DNA from: Paractinoplanes maris
Lineage (GTDB): Bacteria; Actinomycetota; Actinomycetes; Mycobacteriales; Micromonosporaceae
Direction: 5' to 3'
NCBI RefSeq assembly: GCF_023544465.1
Contig: NZ_JALPVL010000002.1
Coordinates: forward strand, 558,001 to 622,000
DNA: 64,000 nt
The translations under genes were made by a program, and so were the position numbers. A model generated the notes under the pieces. It was not told the DNA's origin. It saw only the letters and a list, made by a program, of their open reading frames with translations, and ran no database searches. This document shows, in pieces, positions 25,492 to 34,282 of this stretch; position 1 is the stretch's first letter; every line of letters begins with the position of its first letter.

Positions 25492-25842
25492 TCAGCCGGC
25501 CCGTCCGAGGCGGTGGCCGGCCATTTCGAGCACGTCGTTGCCGACCGCCACCGGCGTGCGCAGTCCGGACGCATCGCTGAGGGTCAAAGTGCGGCCCGCG
25601 AGGTCATAGGTGCCGTGCGCCCGGCGCTTGCGTCCCGCCACCTTCCCCGCGTACGTTCCGTCAGTCTTGATGTCCAGACGAACCGTGCCATCCGCGCTGA
25701 GCCAGACACCGACCGGCGCCGAGACCGTCATCTTCGAGGGCCTTCGCCCCGGGGGGCCGGGCTGCTCGGCGGCCTGCCCGCCCATGGCGATCGCGAAGAG
25801 GGCGGCCGCGTCCAGAACGGCGGTGTCCACGTGCTTTTGCAT
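25492..25842 (-). CDS. Atu4866-like small protein
   Basis: This 116-residue protein has a core (GVWLSADGTVRLDIKTDGTY then GRKRRAHGTYDLAGRTL) that resembles the beta-barrel Atu4866 family: W-x-x-DG near the start and a D-x-G-Y repeat pattern. Family function is not established. The first 35 residues are Ala-rich but not a clear signal peptide. It lies 63 bp downstream of a tetR-type gene on the same strand and may be its target. It converges with the MFS gene with 6 bp between stops. Confidence 0.55.
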   Translation of the reverse strand: MQKHVDTAVLDAAALFAIAMGGQAAEQPGPPGRRPSKMTVSAPVGVWLSADGTVRLDIKTDGTYAGKVAGRKRRAHGTYDLAGRTLTLSDASGLRTPVAVGNDVLEMAGHRLGRAG

Positions 25843-25905
25843 GACGGGTCCTTCGGCAGTTCTGCGTCCGCCTCGCGCCCTTCCACCGGTGCAACCCGGT
25901 TGCGG

Positions 25906-26508
25906 TCAGCCCGCCGTGCTGCGCAGCGCCGCCGTGACCGCCGCCATCAGCTTCTCGAGGTATTCCCCGTCCGGTTTGGTCCGCGAGACGGCCAGGCGCC
26001 AATACAGCGGGCCCAGGATCAGGTCGACGGCGAGGTCCGGATCGGTGCCCTGGGGCAGCTCGCCCCGGGCCACGGCCTGACCGACCAGCTTCTCGCCGAC
26101 GGCCTGCTGGTGGGTGCGCAGAGCCTTCTGGAGGGTCTCGGCGATCTGCGGGTTGCGCGCGGCCTCGGCCATCAGGTCCGGGATGATCTGGGACGCGATC
26201 CGGTGTTGCAGGGCCCGGCTCACGATCATCATGATCAGCTGGAGGTCGCCGGCGAAGCTGCCGGTGTCGGGCAGCGGGACGCTGCGGCCCGCCACGTCCG
26301 ACACGATCTCGAGCACCATCTCGAGCTTGTTGCTCCACCGGCGGTAGATCGCCGTCTTGCCGACACCGGCGCGACGGGCCACCGCCTCGATGGAAAGCCG
26401 GCCGTAACCCACCTCGGCCAGCTCATACATGACTGCGTCGCGGATCGCCACGGTGATGTCGCTCCGCAGGACGGCCGCTCCGGCAGGTGCTCGCTTTCCT
26501 GTCGCCAC
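25906..26508 (-). CDS. TetR-family transcriptional regulator
   Basis: The 200-residue protein has an N-terminal HTH (LSIEAVARRAGVGKTAIYRRW, about residues 38-58) and a TetR_C-type ligand domain with PQGTDPDLAVDLILGPLYWRL, a motif of the AcrR-like C-terminal family. It starts at GTG 26508. It is divergent from the polysaccharide ABC exporter genes (178 bp gap) and upstream of the Atu4866-like gene. I see no clear palindrome in the gap, so its target is uncertain. Confidence 0.85.
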   Translation of the reverse strand: MATGKRAPAGAAVLRSDITVAIRDAVMYELAEVGYGRLSIEAVARRAGVGKTAIYRRWSNKLEMVLEIVSDVAGRSVPLPDTGSFAGDLQLIMMIVSRALQHRIASQIIPDLMAEAARNPQIAETLQKALRTHQQAVGEKLVGQAVARGELPQGTDPDLAVDLILGPLYWRLAVSRTKPDGEYLEKLMAAVTAALRSTAG

Positions 26509-26686
26509 CCGGTCACTATACGCCAGGACGTAACGGTTGCGTTCCGCCGTTTGGTCGGATAACCTCTCCGGACGTCGATACGAAGCCGTTCCATCGGCAG
26601 CGACTTGACATCCTGCTTAAGTGTTCTCGCCTAAGGAACCAGGGCCCAGCACCCCTCACGGGCCGACGAGATCGGAGCACCACCCC

Positions 26687-27583
26687 ATGGCTCAGACGGC
26701 GGTTGCCGATTCCGACACCGGGCCATCGCTCACCGAGCTGGCCAGGAGTCACGGCCTGACGAAGGCGGGGCGCCTGCCCCGTCTGCCGGAATACACCCGG
26801 CATCTGTGGTCGTACCGTCACTTCATAGCCGCCTTCGCCAACGCGAAGGTGAGTGCCTCGCTGGGCAGCACCAAGCTGGGCGTCGTCTGGCAGCTCCTCA
26901 CCCCGCTGATCAACGCCGGCGTCTATTACCTGATCTTCGGCGTTCTGATCAACACCAAGCAGGACGTGGACAACTTCATCGCGTACCTCTGCGCCGGTGT
27001 CTTCGTTTTCGGCTTCACCCAGTCGGTGGTGCAGGCCGGCTCGCAGTCGATCACCGCCAACATCGCTCTGATCCGGGCGCTGCACTTCCCCCGGGCCAGC
27101 CTGCCGATCGCGGTCAGCCTGGTCGAGGTGCGCAACATGATCGCCTCGATGATCGTGCTGGTCGCGATCGTGCTGCTCACCGGCGAGCCGCTCACGGCCC
27201 AGTGGCTGCTGCTGATCCCGGCCCTGGTACTCCAGACGATCTTCAACACGGGCCTGGCGCTGTTCGTGTCGCGCCTGATCTCCAAGGTCACCGACATCCG
27301 CCAGCTCATCCCCTACATCCTGCGCATCTGGATGTACGGGTCGGCCGTGCTCTACCCGGTCACGTTCTTCGCCGAGCGGATCCACGGCTGGCAGCTCACG
27401 CTGGTCGAGTCCAACCCGATGCTGATCTACATCGAGCTGGTCCGGCACGCGCTGATGGAAAACGTCGATCTCGCCCAGCCGGCACCGCTGCTGTGGCTCC
27501 AGGCCGCGATCTGGACCGTGCTCGTCGGGTTCGGCGGCTACGTCTACTTCTGGCGCGGAGAGAAGGGTTACGGCCGTGGCTGA
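26687..27583 (+). CDS. Polysaccharide/teichoic-acid ABC-2 exporter permease (Wzm/TagG-like)
   Basis: From ATG 26687 the protein has 298 residues. It carries an N-terminal cytoplasmic helix and six hydrophobic segments of the ABC2_membrane type, with the typical SLGSTKLGVVWQLLTPLINAG before TM1 and the SNPMLIYIELVRHALM segment near the end. Such permeases flip lipid-linked wall polymers (teichoic acid, O-antigen, or arabinogalactan galactan as in Rv3783). The 3' end overlaps its ATPase gene by 8 bp. A longer reading upstream adds a Pro-rich stretch without support. Confidence 0.88.
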   Translation: MAQTAVADSDTGPSLTELARSHGLTKAGRLPRLPEYTRHLWSYRHFIAAFANAKVSASLGSTKLGVVWQLLTPLINAGVYYLIFGVLINTKQDVDNFIAYLCAGVFVFGFTQSVVQAGSQSITANIALIRALHFPRASLPIAVSLVEVRNMIASMIVLVAIVLLTGEPLTAQWLLLIPALVLQTIFNTGLALFVSRLISKVTDIRQLIPYILRIWMYGSAVLYPVTFFAERIHGWQLTLVESNPMLIYIELVRHALMENVDLAQPAPLLWLQAAIWTVLVGFGGYVYFWRGEKGYGRG

Positions 27584-28349
27584 CCAGCGGCAACCAACCG
27601 TCATCGCGGACAACGCGAACATCGTCTACCGCATCTACGGGTCGGTCGCCCCGGGCGCGAACAGCCCGCTGGCCAGCCTCAGGCGGATCGTGACGGGCAA
27701 GAAGAGCGCGGCCGTGCGCGAGGTGCACGCGGTCAAGGGCGCCAGCTTCGTCGCCTACCGGGGCGAGGCGATCGGCCTGATCGGCACCAACGGCTCCGGC
27801 AAGTCGACGCTGCTCCGGGCGATCGCCGGGCTGCTCCCGGTCGAGCGGGGCGGCGGCATCTACGCGGCCGGCCAGCCGTCCCTCCTCGGGGTGAACGCGG
27901 CTCTGATGAACGATCTCTCCGGCGAGCGGAACGTCGAGCTGGGCTGCCTGGCCATGGGCATGTCCCCGGCTGAGGTCAAGGAGCAGGCGCCCGGCATCAT
28001 CGAGTTCTCCGGCATCAACGACCGGGGCGACTTCAGCTCACTGCCGATGAAGACGTATTCGTCCGGCATGGCGGCCCGGCTGCGGTTCTCGATCGCCGCG
28101 GCCAAGAAGCACGACGTCCTGCTGATCGACGAGGCGCTGGCCACCGGTGACGCCAAATTCCGCAAGCGCAGTGAGCAGCGGGTGCGCGACCTGCGCAAGG
28201 AGGCCGGCACGGTCTTCCTGGTGAGCCACAGCGAGCAGTCGATCCGGGACACGTGCGAGCGCAGCATCTGGCTCGAGTCCGGTGTCATCCGGGCCGACGG
28301 CCCGACCGACGACGTGCTCAAGGAGTACGAGACCTACGTCAACAAGTAG
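27576..28349 (+). CDS. Polysaccharide/teichoic-acid ABC exporter ATPase (Wzt/TagH-like)
   Basis: The 257-residue ATPase has Walker A GTNGSGKSTL, a signature in the TYSSGMAARLRFSIA segment (the degenerate form typical of Wzt/TagH/RfbE), Walker B VLLIDEAL, and H-switch VSHS. It lacks the C-terminal carbohydrate-binding extension of long Wzt proteins, so it resembles the short galactan-exporter ATPase Rv3781 or TagH core. It pairs with the permease through an 8-bp overlap. The exported polymer is unknown; the GT2-TagF fusion 9 kb downstream makes a glycerol- or polyol-phosphate polymer plausible. Confidence 0.9.
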   Translation: MADQRQPTVIADNANIVYRIYGSVAPGANSPLASLRRIVTGKKSAAVREVHAVKGASFVAYRGEAIGLIGTNGSGKSTLLRAIAGLLPVERGGGIYAAGQPSLLGVNAALMNDLSGERNVELGCLAMGMSPAEVKEQAPGIIEFSGINDRGDFSSLPMKTYSSGMAARLRFSIAAAKKHDVLLIDEALATGDAKFRKRSEQRVRDLRKEAGTVFLVSHSEQSIRDTCERSIWLESGVIRADGPTDDVLKEYETYVNK

Positions 28350-28375
28350 GCAGGTCCCGCACTCCTTCGCCGGAG

Positions 28376-29434
28376 CTACCGCACCGAGAGGTGCACGTGG
28401 TTCGTGTGGTCGCTGGAAGGGTCCCCGTTGCCCCGGGAGTACGCCTTCCAGCCGCTGCTCGGCAGCCAGATGCGCCGGAACCAGATGACGTAGAGCACGC
28501 CCAGCCGGCTCGAGTTGCTGATGAAGTAGTTGGCCAGCCGGGTGCCGTAGGCCTTGTCACCACCGGATGCGACCCCGCCGAAGCCCTTCTTCTCGGCCGC
28601 GAAGTCGCACGCCTTGCCCTTGGGGTGCTCACCGCTGTTCTGTTCGCGGAAGCAGGCCGCGTACCGGGTGAAGCCATCGGCCCGCGACTGCTCGAGAGCG
28701 TGCAGCATGCGCGGGCTGATGCACCCGTTGGTGGTGGGGTCCTCGGCCGTGCACCCCTCGGAGGGCAGTGACCCGTCCGAATTGCGCCGGGCCGGGCTGG
28801 CCTTGTCACTCGAACTGGCCTGGCTGTCGGACGGCTCGTCGGCGTCCTCACCGGTCTTGTCCGGACCGCCGGTGTTGGCGGCCTTCAGCGCGGTCTCGGC
28901 CTGCAGCTTGCGCTTGGCCATGAGGTTGACCTGCTTCGTCTGGTTGCGCACCTCGGCGTCGATGGCCAGTTTGGCCCGCTGCTGCCCGTCCCGGTTCGCC
29001 TTGAGGTCGGCGATCACGGCGTTCTCCTTGACCGCCACGGTCTCGAGCGTCTCGGCCCGGTCGAGGAAGCCACCGGCCGAGTCCGCCGTGAGCAACGCGG
29101 TCATCGGGCCGAGCCGGCCGGTCCGGTACGACTTCTGGATGATCTCGTCGATCGCCACCTGCCGCGGAGCCAGTTCGGCGTCGAGCTGCTTGACCTTCGC
29201 GGCGAGCTGAGCTTGCCGCTTGCGGGAGAGCTCGAGCGCCTCCTTGGCCTCGACGAAGCCCTTGGAGGCCACCTGGAGCTGCTGGATCAGAGTTTTCGGA
29301 GCGCCCTCGCCGTCGTCGCCGTTGTCACCGGGCGCCGCGCCGGCCGGACCGGCCACCGCGACCACGAGGCCGGAGATCGCGACGAGCAGTGCCATCAGGG
29401 ACGCCAGTCTTCGCCGCACAGAGTTGTGCCGCAC
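28376..29434 (-). CDS. Secreted coiled-coil protein with M15/VanY-like (LAS-type) peptidase domain, copy A
   Basis: The 352-residue protein starts at GTG 29434 behind GGAAGGAA. After a signal peptide (ASLMALLVAISGLVVAVAGPAGAA) comes a long coiled-coil (about residues 48-190), a Ser/Asp-rich linker, and a C-terminal domain. There EHPKGKACDF and DHTNHVHLSV supply the H-x6-D and H-x-H zinc ligands of LAS-type D,D-peptidases or their lytic relatives. Conserved Cys in GCTAEDPTTNGC and ACF/ACD may form disulfides. It should cut peptidoglycan stem peptides outside the cell, with the coiled coil acting as a tether or activator. It is divergent from a paralogue (29918-30949), and both are preceded by ydaO-type riboswitches. 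Confidence 0.8.
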   Translation of the reverse strand: MRHNSVRRRLASLMALLVAISGLVVAVAGPAGAAPGDNGDDGEGAPKTLIQQLQVASKGFVEAKEALELSRKRQAQLAAKVKQLDAELAPRQVAIDEIIQKSYRTGRLGPMTALLTADSAGGFLDRAETLETVAVKENAVIADLKANRDGQQRAKLAIDAEVRNQTKQVNLMAKRKLQAETALKAANTGGPDKTGEDADEPSDSQASSSDKASPARRNSDGSLPSEGCTAEDPTTNGCISPRMLHALEQSRADGFTRYAACFREQNSGEHPKGKACDFAAEKKGFGGVASGGDKAYGTRLANYFISNSSRLGVLYVIWFRRIWLPSSGWKAYSRGNGDPSSDHTNHVHLSVR

Positions 29435-29446
29435 ATCTGTTCCTTC

Positions 29447-29593
29447 CGTCGGCCGCCGACCGAGTTAGCTGACGGGTTCGGGACGGAAGTGATCCCTACC
29501 GCTTGCGCGGATTCACCCCGGAAAGATTGGTTCCCCGGCTCGCCCGAAGGCGATTAGGCGGCGGCCTCCGGGGGATGGAGACCGCCACCGACC
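29447..29593 (-). promoter_or_regulatory. ydaO-type cyclic-di-AMP riboswitch upstream of peptidase copy A
   Basis: Read on the minus strand, the leader contains GAGCCGGGGAACCA, GGGGTGAATCC, GCGGTAGGGATC and CCGAACCCGTCAGCTAAC in the order and spacing of the ydaO/c-di-AMP aptamer. Outer bases near both ends can form the closing stem. The 3' end is about 10 nt before the Shine-Dalgarno. In actinobacteria this class usually controls wall hydrolases. Confidence 0.9.
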
Positions 29594-29731
29594 ATACCGA
29601 ACTCATCGACCGATCGACAGTTGTGATACGGACCGCAATTTGTCCACAACCAACGGTCACCGCTATTACGGAATGTGTTGGCACGACTACGAAATTGCCT
29701 TTTCACCGGCGCTGAAGCAACGCGAACTCTC

Positions 29732-29904
29732 GGGTAAACTGGCCGCCGGTTCTGCCACCGTGGCACCGCCCCCGAGGTGCCGGCAGGCCACCGCCCAATC
29801 GCCGCGAGGCGAGCCGGGGAACCAGGTCAGTGGGGTGCATCCGCGCAAGCGGTAGGGATCGCTTCCGTCCCGAACCCGTCAGCTAACCCGGTCGGCGGTT
29901 TACC
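29732..29904 (+). promoter_or_regulatory. ydaO-type cyclic-di-AMP riboswitch upstream of peptidase copy B
   Basis: It has the same conserved blocks as the divergent copy: GAGCCGGGGAACCA, GGGGTGCATCC (one base changed from GTGAATCC), GCGGTAGGGATC and CCGAACCCGTCAGCTAAC. The closing stem pairs GGTAAAC (29732-29738) with GTTTACC (29898-29904). The Shine-Dalgarno GGAAGGAA follows immediately, so folding could mask translation as well as control termination. Confidence 0.9.
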
Positions 29905-29917
29905 GGAAGGAACTGCT

Positions 29918-30949
29918 TTGACCGTACGACCCCGTCGGTGGCTGACCCTTGCCCTGGCGCCGCTCGTAGCCCTGTCGATCCTGGCCGCTCCCGCTTCCCC
30001 GGCGAGCGCCGAGCCTGGTGAGGGCTCGTCGGCCACCCCCGACGAGACGGGCGGCTCCGTCGCCAAGAACGCGACGCTCGACGATGTCATCGAGTCGTCC
30101 AACCGGCGTTTCGTCGCCGCCCGGGCCGCTGTGGCGAAATCGACGACCGCGCAGAAGAAGCTGGCCGCTGACATCAAGGTGGCCGAGGGCCGGCGCATCG
30201 CGCTGCTGCCCGAGGTCAACGCGATCGCCGCGCAGCAGTACCGCACCGGCCACCTCGGCACAGCCAGCTTCCTGCTCGGCAGCCAGGGCTCGGACGACTT
30301 CCTGCACAAGGCGGTCTCCCTCGAGGAGATCAACACCCTGCAGGACCGCAAGCTGGCCGAGCTCAACAAGGCGATCGCGACGGTCAATTCGAAGAAGGCC
30401 GCGCTCGACGCCGAGGTCAAGAAGCAGCAGACCAACCTGGTCGCGATGCGCAAGCAGAAAGAGGCCGCCAACAAGGCGCTCTCGCTGGTCGGCGGTCAGA
30501 GCCTGACCGAGGGCGTCGTGCTGGCCAAGTCCCCGGTCGCCGCGCCCGCACCACGCGACTCCAACGGCGGCTTCTCGAGCTTGCCCTGCAACGTCGACGA
30601 CCCGACGACCGGCGGCTGCATCACCGCGCGCACCCTGCACATGTACAAAGAGACAAAGAAGGCCGGCTTCGACAGATTCGTCGGCTGTCACCGCGACGGC
30701 GGGCCCTTCGAACATCCCAAGGGCCGGGCGTGCGACTGGTCACTGCAGGACCGGGGCTTCGCGGTCGCGCACAACGCGGACATGAAGACCTACGGCAACA
30801 ACCTGATGGCCTTCCTCGTGCGCAATGCCGACCGGCTCGGCATCTATTACGTGATCTGGTACAAGCAGATCTGGTTCCCCACGCGCGGGTGGAGCGCTTA
30901 TCACGGGCCGAGCGCGCACACCGACCACGTGCACGTCTCGATGCTTTAG
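29918..30949 (+). CDS. Secreted coiled-coil protein with M15/VanY-like (LAS-type) peptidase domain, copy B
   Basis: The 343-residue paralogue of the divergent gene starts at TTG 29918, chosen because GGAAGGAA (29905-29912) precedes it and the signal peptide (RRWLTLALAPLVALSILAAP) then begins correctly. It has a coiled-coil over about residues 45-190, then DDPTTGGCITARTLH, FEHPKGRACDW and DHVHVSML with the zinc-ligand pattern. Domain order matches copy A, indicating an old duplication with inversion. The gene ends 26 bp before a very strong hairpin. Its riboswitch implies repression or activation by c-di-AMP, linking wall remodelling to osmotic or turgor state. The exact bond cut is unknown. 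Confidence 0.8.
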   Translation: MTVRPRRWLTLALAPLVALSILAAPASPASAEPGEGSSATPDETGGSVAKNATLDDVIESSNRRFVAARAAVAKSTTAQKKLAADIKVAEGRRIALLPEVNAIAAQQYRTGHLGTASFLLGSQGSDDFLHKAVSLEEINTLQDRKLAELNKAIATVNSKKAALDAEVKKQQTNLVAMRKQKEAANKALSLVGGQSLTEGVVLAKSPVAAPAPRDSNGGFSSLPCNVDDPTTGGCITARTLHMYKETKKAGFDRFVGCHRDGGPFEHPKGRACDWSLQDRGFAVAHNADMKTYGNNLMAFLVRNADRLGIYYVIWYKQIWFPTRGWSAYHGPSAHTDHVHVSML

Positions 30950-30975
30950 CCGAGCACAGCTTCAGCCGAGCACAG

Positions 30976-31020
30976 CGACAGAAAGGGCCCCGGGACGTCA
31001 TCCCGGGGCCCTTTCTGTCG
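30976..31020. terminator. Strong bidirectional terminator (20-bp perfect stem)
   Basis: CGACAGAAAGGGCCCCGGGA (30976-30995) pairs perfectly with 31001-31020 around a 5-nt loop. It ends in CTTTCTGTCG on either strand. It lies between the convergent peptidase B and GH65 genes. Confidence 0.9.
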
Positions 31021-31029
31021 TACGGGTCC

Positions 31030-33393
31030 TTACGAAGTGGCTCGCCGCACCGGGGCACGACCGGCCGGCTGGACCGGTGCCGGACCGGCCGGGTGGGCCG
31101 CCGGGATCGGCACGGTCACCGGCTTCACCTGGGTGACCTCGACGTCCTTGCCGTGGTGCACGAGCACCAGGCGGGCCGAGCCGCCGCCGTTGCGCAGCGA
31201 ATAGGTCACCTCGTCGGCGGTCACGTTCACCCGCAACCGCAGCCCCCGCCAGAGCAGCGAGAACTCCAGGTTGTTGATGCGGCTGGGCAGACGCGGCGCG
31301 AAGGTCAGCTGACCGTTGAAGTCACGCATGCCACCCAGACCGGCGACCAGCGAGATCCAGGTGCCGGCCAGCGACGCGATGTGCAGGCCGTCCCGCGAGT
31401 TCTGGTGCAGGTCGTGCAGGTCCATCAGGGCGGCCTCGCCCAGATAGTCGTGCGCCAGCTCGAGGTGACCCACCTCGGCCGCCAGCACGGCCTGCACACA
31501 GGCCGACAGCGACGAGTCCCGGACGGTCCGCGCGTCGTAGTAGGCGAAGTTGCGCGCCTTCTCCTCCGGCGTGAACGCGTCACCGCGGATGTACATCGCC
31601 ATGACCATGTCGGCCTGCTTGACCACCTGCTTGCGGTACAGGTCGAAATACGGGTAGTTGAGCAGCAGCGGGTAGGCCTCGGGCGGGGTGTTCTCGAAGT
31701 CCCACTCCTGGAGCCGGGTGAAGCCCTCGGACTGCTGGTGGACGCCCAGTTCCTTGTCGAACGGGATGTGCACCGAGGCCGCCGCGTCCCGCCAGCTCGC
31801 CGTCTCCTCGTCGTCCACGCCCAGCTTGCGGGCCAGGTCGGGGTGACGCTTGGCCGCGTCGGCCGCGGTCAGGAAGTTCTGCTGGGCCAGCAGGTTGGTG
31901 TAGATGTTGTCGTTGACCACCGCGGTGTACTCGTCGGGGCCGGTCACCCCGTCGATGTGGAAGCGCCCGTGCCGGTCGTGGTGCCCCAGCGAGCGCCACA
32001 GCCGCGCGGTCTCGACCAGCAGCTCGAGGCCGACCTCGCGCTCGAAGTCGTAGTCGCCGGTGGCCTGCACGTAACGGCGGACCGCGTCGGCGATGTCGGC
32101 GCCGATGTGGAAGCCCGCCGTGCCGGCCGGCCAGTAGGCCGAGCACTCCTGCCCGCGGATGGTGCGCCACGGGAACGCGGCACCCTGCAGCCCGAGCGTC
32201 TGGGCCCGCTCCCGGGCCAGGTCGAGCGTCGAGTGCCGCCAGCGCAGCACGTCCGCCGCCGCGGACGGCTGGGTGTACGTGAGGGCGGGCAGCACGAAGG
32301 TCTCGGAGTCCCAGAACGTGTGACCGTCGTAGCCGGGACCGGACAGGCCCTTGGAGCCGATCGGGCGCTGCTCGGCCCGCGCGCCGGCCTGCAGCGTGTG
32401 GAAGAGGCCGAAGCGAACCGCCTGCTGCACCTCGGGGTCGCCCTCGACCTTGACGTCGGAGTGGTCCCAGAAGGCGTCCAGGTATTCGCGCTGAGCCTCG
32501 ACGAGGCCCTCCCAGCCGTCCAGCCGGGCGCTGGCGAGCGCCGCGCCGACCTGGTCGCGCACGGCGGGCAGCGAGCGGTGGCTGGACCAGCCGTACGCGG
32601 CCAGCTTGACCACGCGCAACTTCTGCCCCGGCTCGAGCTTGCAGGCCACGGTCGTCCGCAGCCAGTCGGCGTGCCCCTCGGTGGTCACCGCGTGCTTGCC
32701 CGGCGTCTCGACGAGGTGCTCCATGGCCGCCGCCATGCGCAGGTCGCTGGCCTTGGTCCGGTGCACCAGCAGACCGCCCGTGCGCTGCTCGAGCATCTCC
32801 TCGGCCTGCAGCGGGTGGTCGAGCACGGCCGCGACCCGCGGGTCCTTGCTCGACGTGGGTAGCTGCTCGTTGGCGACCAGCTCGGACTGCAGGATCAGCC
32901 GGGCCGAGTCGTCGAGCGGCTCGACCTCGTAGAGGAACGCCACGACCGAGCGCTGGGTGAAGGAGACCAGGCGCACACTGCGCACCCGGATCGCCTGGCC
33001 GGACGGGGAGACCCACTCGACGATGCGCTCGAGCGTGCCGGCCCGCAGGTCGAGCACCCGCTCGTGCGACCGCAGCTCGCCGTAACGCACGTCGAAGGGC
33101 TCGTCGTCGACCAGCAGCCGCATGAGCTTGGCGTTGGTGACGTTGACCATCGTCTGACCGGACTCGGGGAAGCCGTAACCGGCCTCCGCGTACGGCAGCG
33201 GGCGGAGTTCGTAGAACGAGTTCAGATAGGTGCCCGGCAGGCCGTGGGGCTCGCCCTCGTCCAGGTTTCCGCGTATCCCGATGTGACCGTTGGCCAGCGC
33301 GAACACGGACTCCGACTGGGCCAGCAGGTCCAGGTCGAGCCGGGTCTCGCGGATGTGCCAGGGGTCGACGGGATAGGCCCGTTCACGGATCAC
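31030..33393 (-). CDS. Glycoside hydrolase family 65 protein (disaccharide phosphorylase or trehalase)
   Basis: The 787-residue protein begins at GTG 33393 and shows the GH65 N-terminal beta-sandwich (FALANGHIGIRGNLDEG), the (alpha/alpha)6 catalytic barrel and the catalytic acid Glu in VTGPDEYTAVVNDNIYTN. Members phosphorolyse or hydrolyse alpha-linked disaccharides such as maltose, kojibiose, nigerose or trehalose. The gene immediately downstream of a beta-phosphoglucomutase-like HAD gene argues for a phosphorylase releasing beta-glucose-1-phosphate, the same pairing as Rv3401-Rv3400. Substrate is not determined by motif. The C-terminal tail is Pro/Ala-rich and basic. Confidence 0.88.
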   Translation of the reverse strand: MIRERAYPVDPWHIRETRLDLDLLAQSESVFALANGHIGIRGNLDEGEPHGLPGTYLNSFYELRPLPYAEAGYGFPESGQTMVNVTNAKLMRLLVDDEPFDVRYGELRSHERVLDLRAGTLERIVEWVSPSGQAIRVRSVRLVSFTQRSVVAFLYEVEPLDDSARLILQSELVANEQLPTSSKDPRVAAVLDHPLQAEEMLEQRTGGLLVHRTKASDLRMAAAMEHLVETPGKHAVTTEGHADWLRTTVACKLEPGQKLRVVKLAAYGWSSHRSLPAVRDQVGAALASARLDGWEGLVEAQREYLDAFWDHSDVKVEGDPEVQQAVRFGLFHTLQAGARAEQRPIGSKGLSGPGYDGHTFWDSETFVLPALTYTQPSAAADVLRWRHSTLDLARERAQTLGLQGAAFPWRTIRGQECSAYWPAGTAGFHIGADIADAVRRYVQATGDYDFEREVGLELLVETARLWRSLGHHDRHGRFHIDGVTGPDEYTAVVNDNIYTNLLAQQNFLTAADAAKRHPDLARKLGVDDEETASWRDAAASVHIPFDKELGVHQQSEGFTRLQEWDFENTPPEAYPLLLNYPYFDLYRKQVVKQADMVMAMYIRGDAFTPEEKARNFAYYDARTVRDSSLSACVQAVLAAEVGHLELAHDYLGEAALMDLHDLHQNSRDGLHIASLAGTWISLVAGLGGMRDFNGQLTFAPRLPSRINNLEFSLLWRGLRLRVNVTADEVTYSLRNGGGSARLVLVHHGKDVEVTQVKPVTVPIPAAHPAGPAPVQPAGRAPVRRATS

Positions 33394-33454
33394 GGTGGTG
33401 CCCCTTGAAAATGAGAAAGGAGAAAGTCTTGAAGATATAAACGCTGATACGTGC

Positions 33455-34222
33455 TCAGCGCGTCAGGAGTTCGGACAGGTCGGTGACCACGATGTCGGCG
33501 CCGTTGTCCAGAAGGGCCTGAGTCTGACCCACGCGGTCAACCCCGATCGTGATCCCGAACTTGCCCGCGTGACCCGCGGCCACGCCGGCCAGCGCGTCCT
33601 CGTAGACCGCGCAGTTCTCCGGCGCGACGCCGAGCTGCTGGGCGGCGTAGAGGAACGTGTCGGGTGCGGGCTTGCCCGGCAAGTTTTGCTCGCGGGCGGT
33701 GATGCCGTCCACGCGTACCTCTATGAGGTCCGCGATACCGGCCGCCTCGAGGACGTCCTTGCAGTTGGCGCTGGCGGACACGACCGCGCGGCGCAGGCCG
33801 GCGTCCTTGGCCGCCTTGAGGTAGGCGACCGAGCCGTCGTAGACCTGGACCGCGCCCTCCTGGATCTTCTGGAGGACGAGCAGGTTCTTCCGGTTGCCGA
33901 TGCCGTTCACGGTCTGCTGGTCGGGACCGTCGTCCGGGGTGCCCTCGGGCAGGGTGATGTGCCGCGAGGCCAGGAAGGTGCGAACGCCATCGGCGCGGGG
34001 CCGGCCGTCGACATAGAGGTGGTAGTCGGCGCCGGAGTCGAACGGGACGAACTCTTGCCCGTGCTGCGCCGACCACGCCTCGAGGAACGTGTCGAACGTC
34101 TGCTTCCAGGCGGCATTGTGCACAAGGGCGGTCTGGGTGAGCACACCGTCGAGATCGAAGAGGCAAGCGGTCACATGAGGAGGTAGTCCGAGCACGCGCC
34201 CAATGTAGTCGCCCCCGGGCAC
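33455..34222 (-). CDS. HAD-family beta-phosphoglucomutase-like protein
   Basis: The 255-residue HAD protein has the nucleophile motif CLFDLDGVLTQT (first Asp about residue 23), a cap domain, motif II VVSASAN, and motif IV in AVYEDALAGVAAG. The DLDGVLT context and size match beta-phosphoglucomutases, which convert beta-glucose-1-phosphate to glucose-6-phosphate. It is 61 bp upstream of the GH65 gene on the same strand, fitting an operon for disaccharide phosphorolysis. The reading may start at GTG 34195 (VLGLPPHV) instead of 34222. Confidence 0.85.
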   Translation of the reverse strand: MPGGDYIGRVLGLPPHVTACLFDLDGVLTQTALVHNAAWKQTFDTFLEAWSAQHGQEFVPFDSGADYHLYVDGRPRADGVRTFLASRHITLPEGTPDDGPDQQTVNGIGNRKNLLVLQKIQEGAVQVYDGSVAYLKAAKDAGLRRAVVSASANCKDVLEAAGIADLIEVRVDGITAREQNLPGKPAPDTFLYAAQQLGVAPENCAVYEDALAGVAAGHAGKFGITIGVDRVGQTQALLDNGADIVVTDLSELLTR

Positions 34223-34282
34223 CCATGAGTCCGGAAGGGCGCCTTCACGTTTCGACGACGTGTTAACGCCCTGTTCAAAGTG

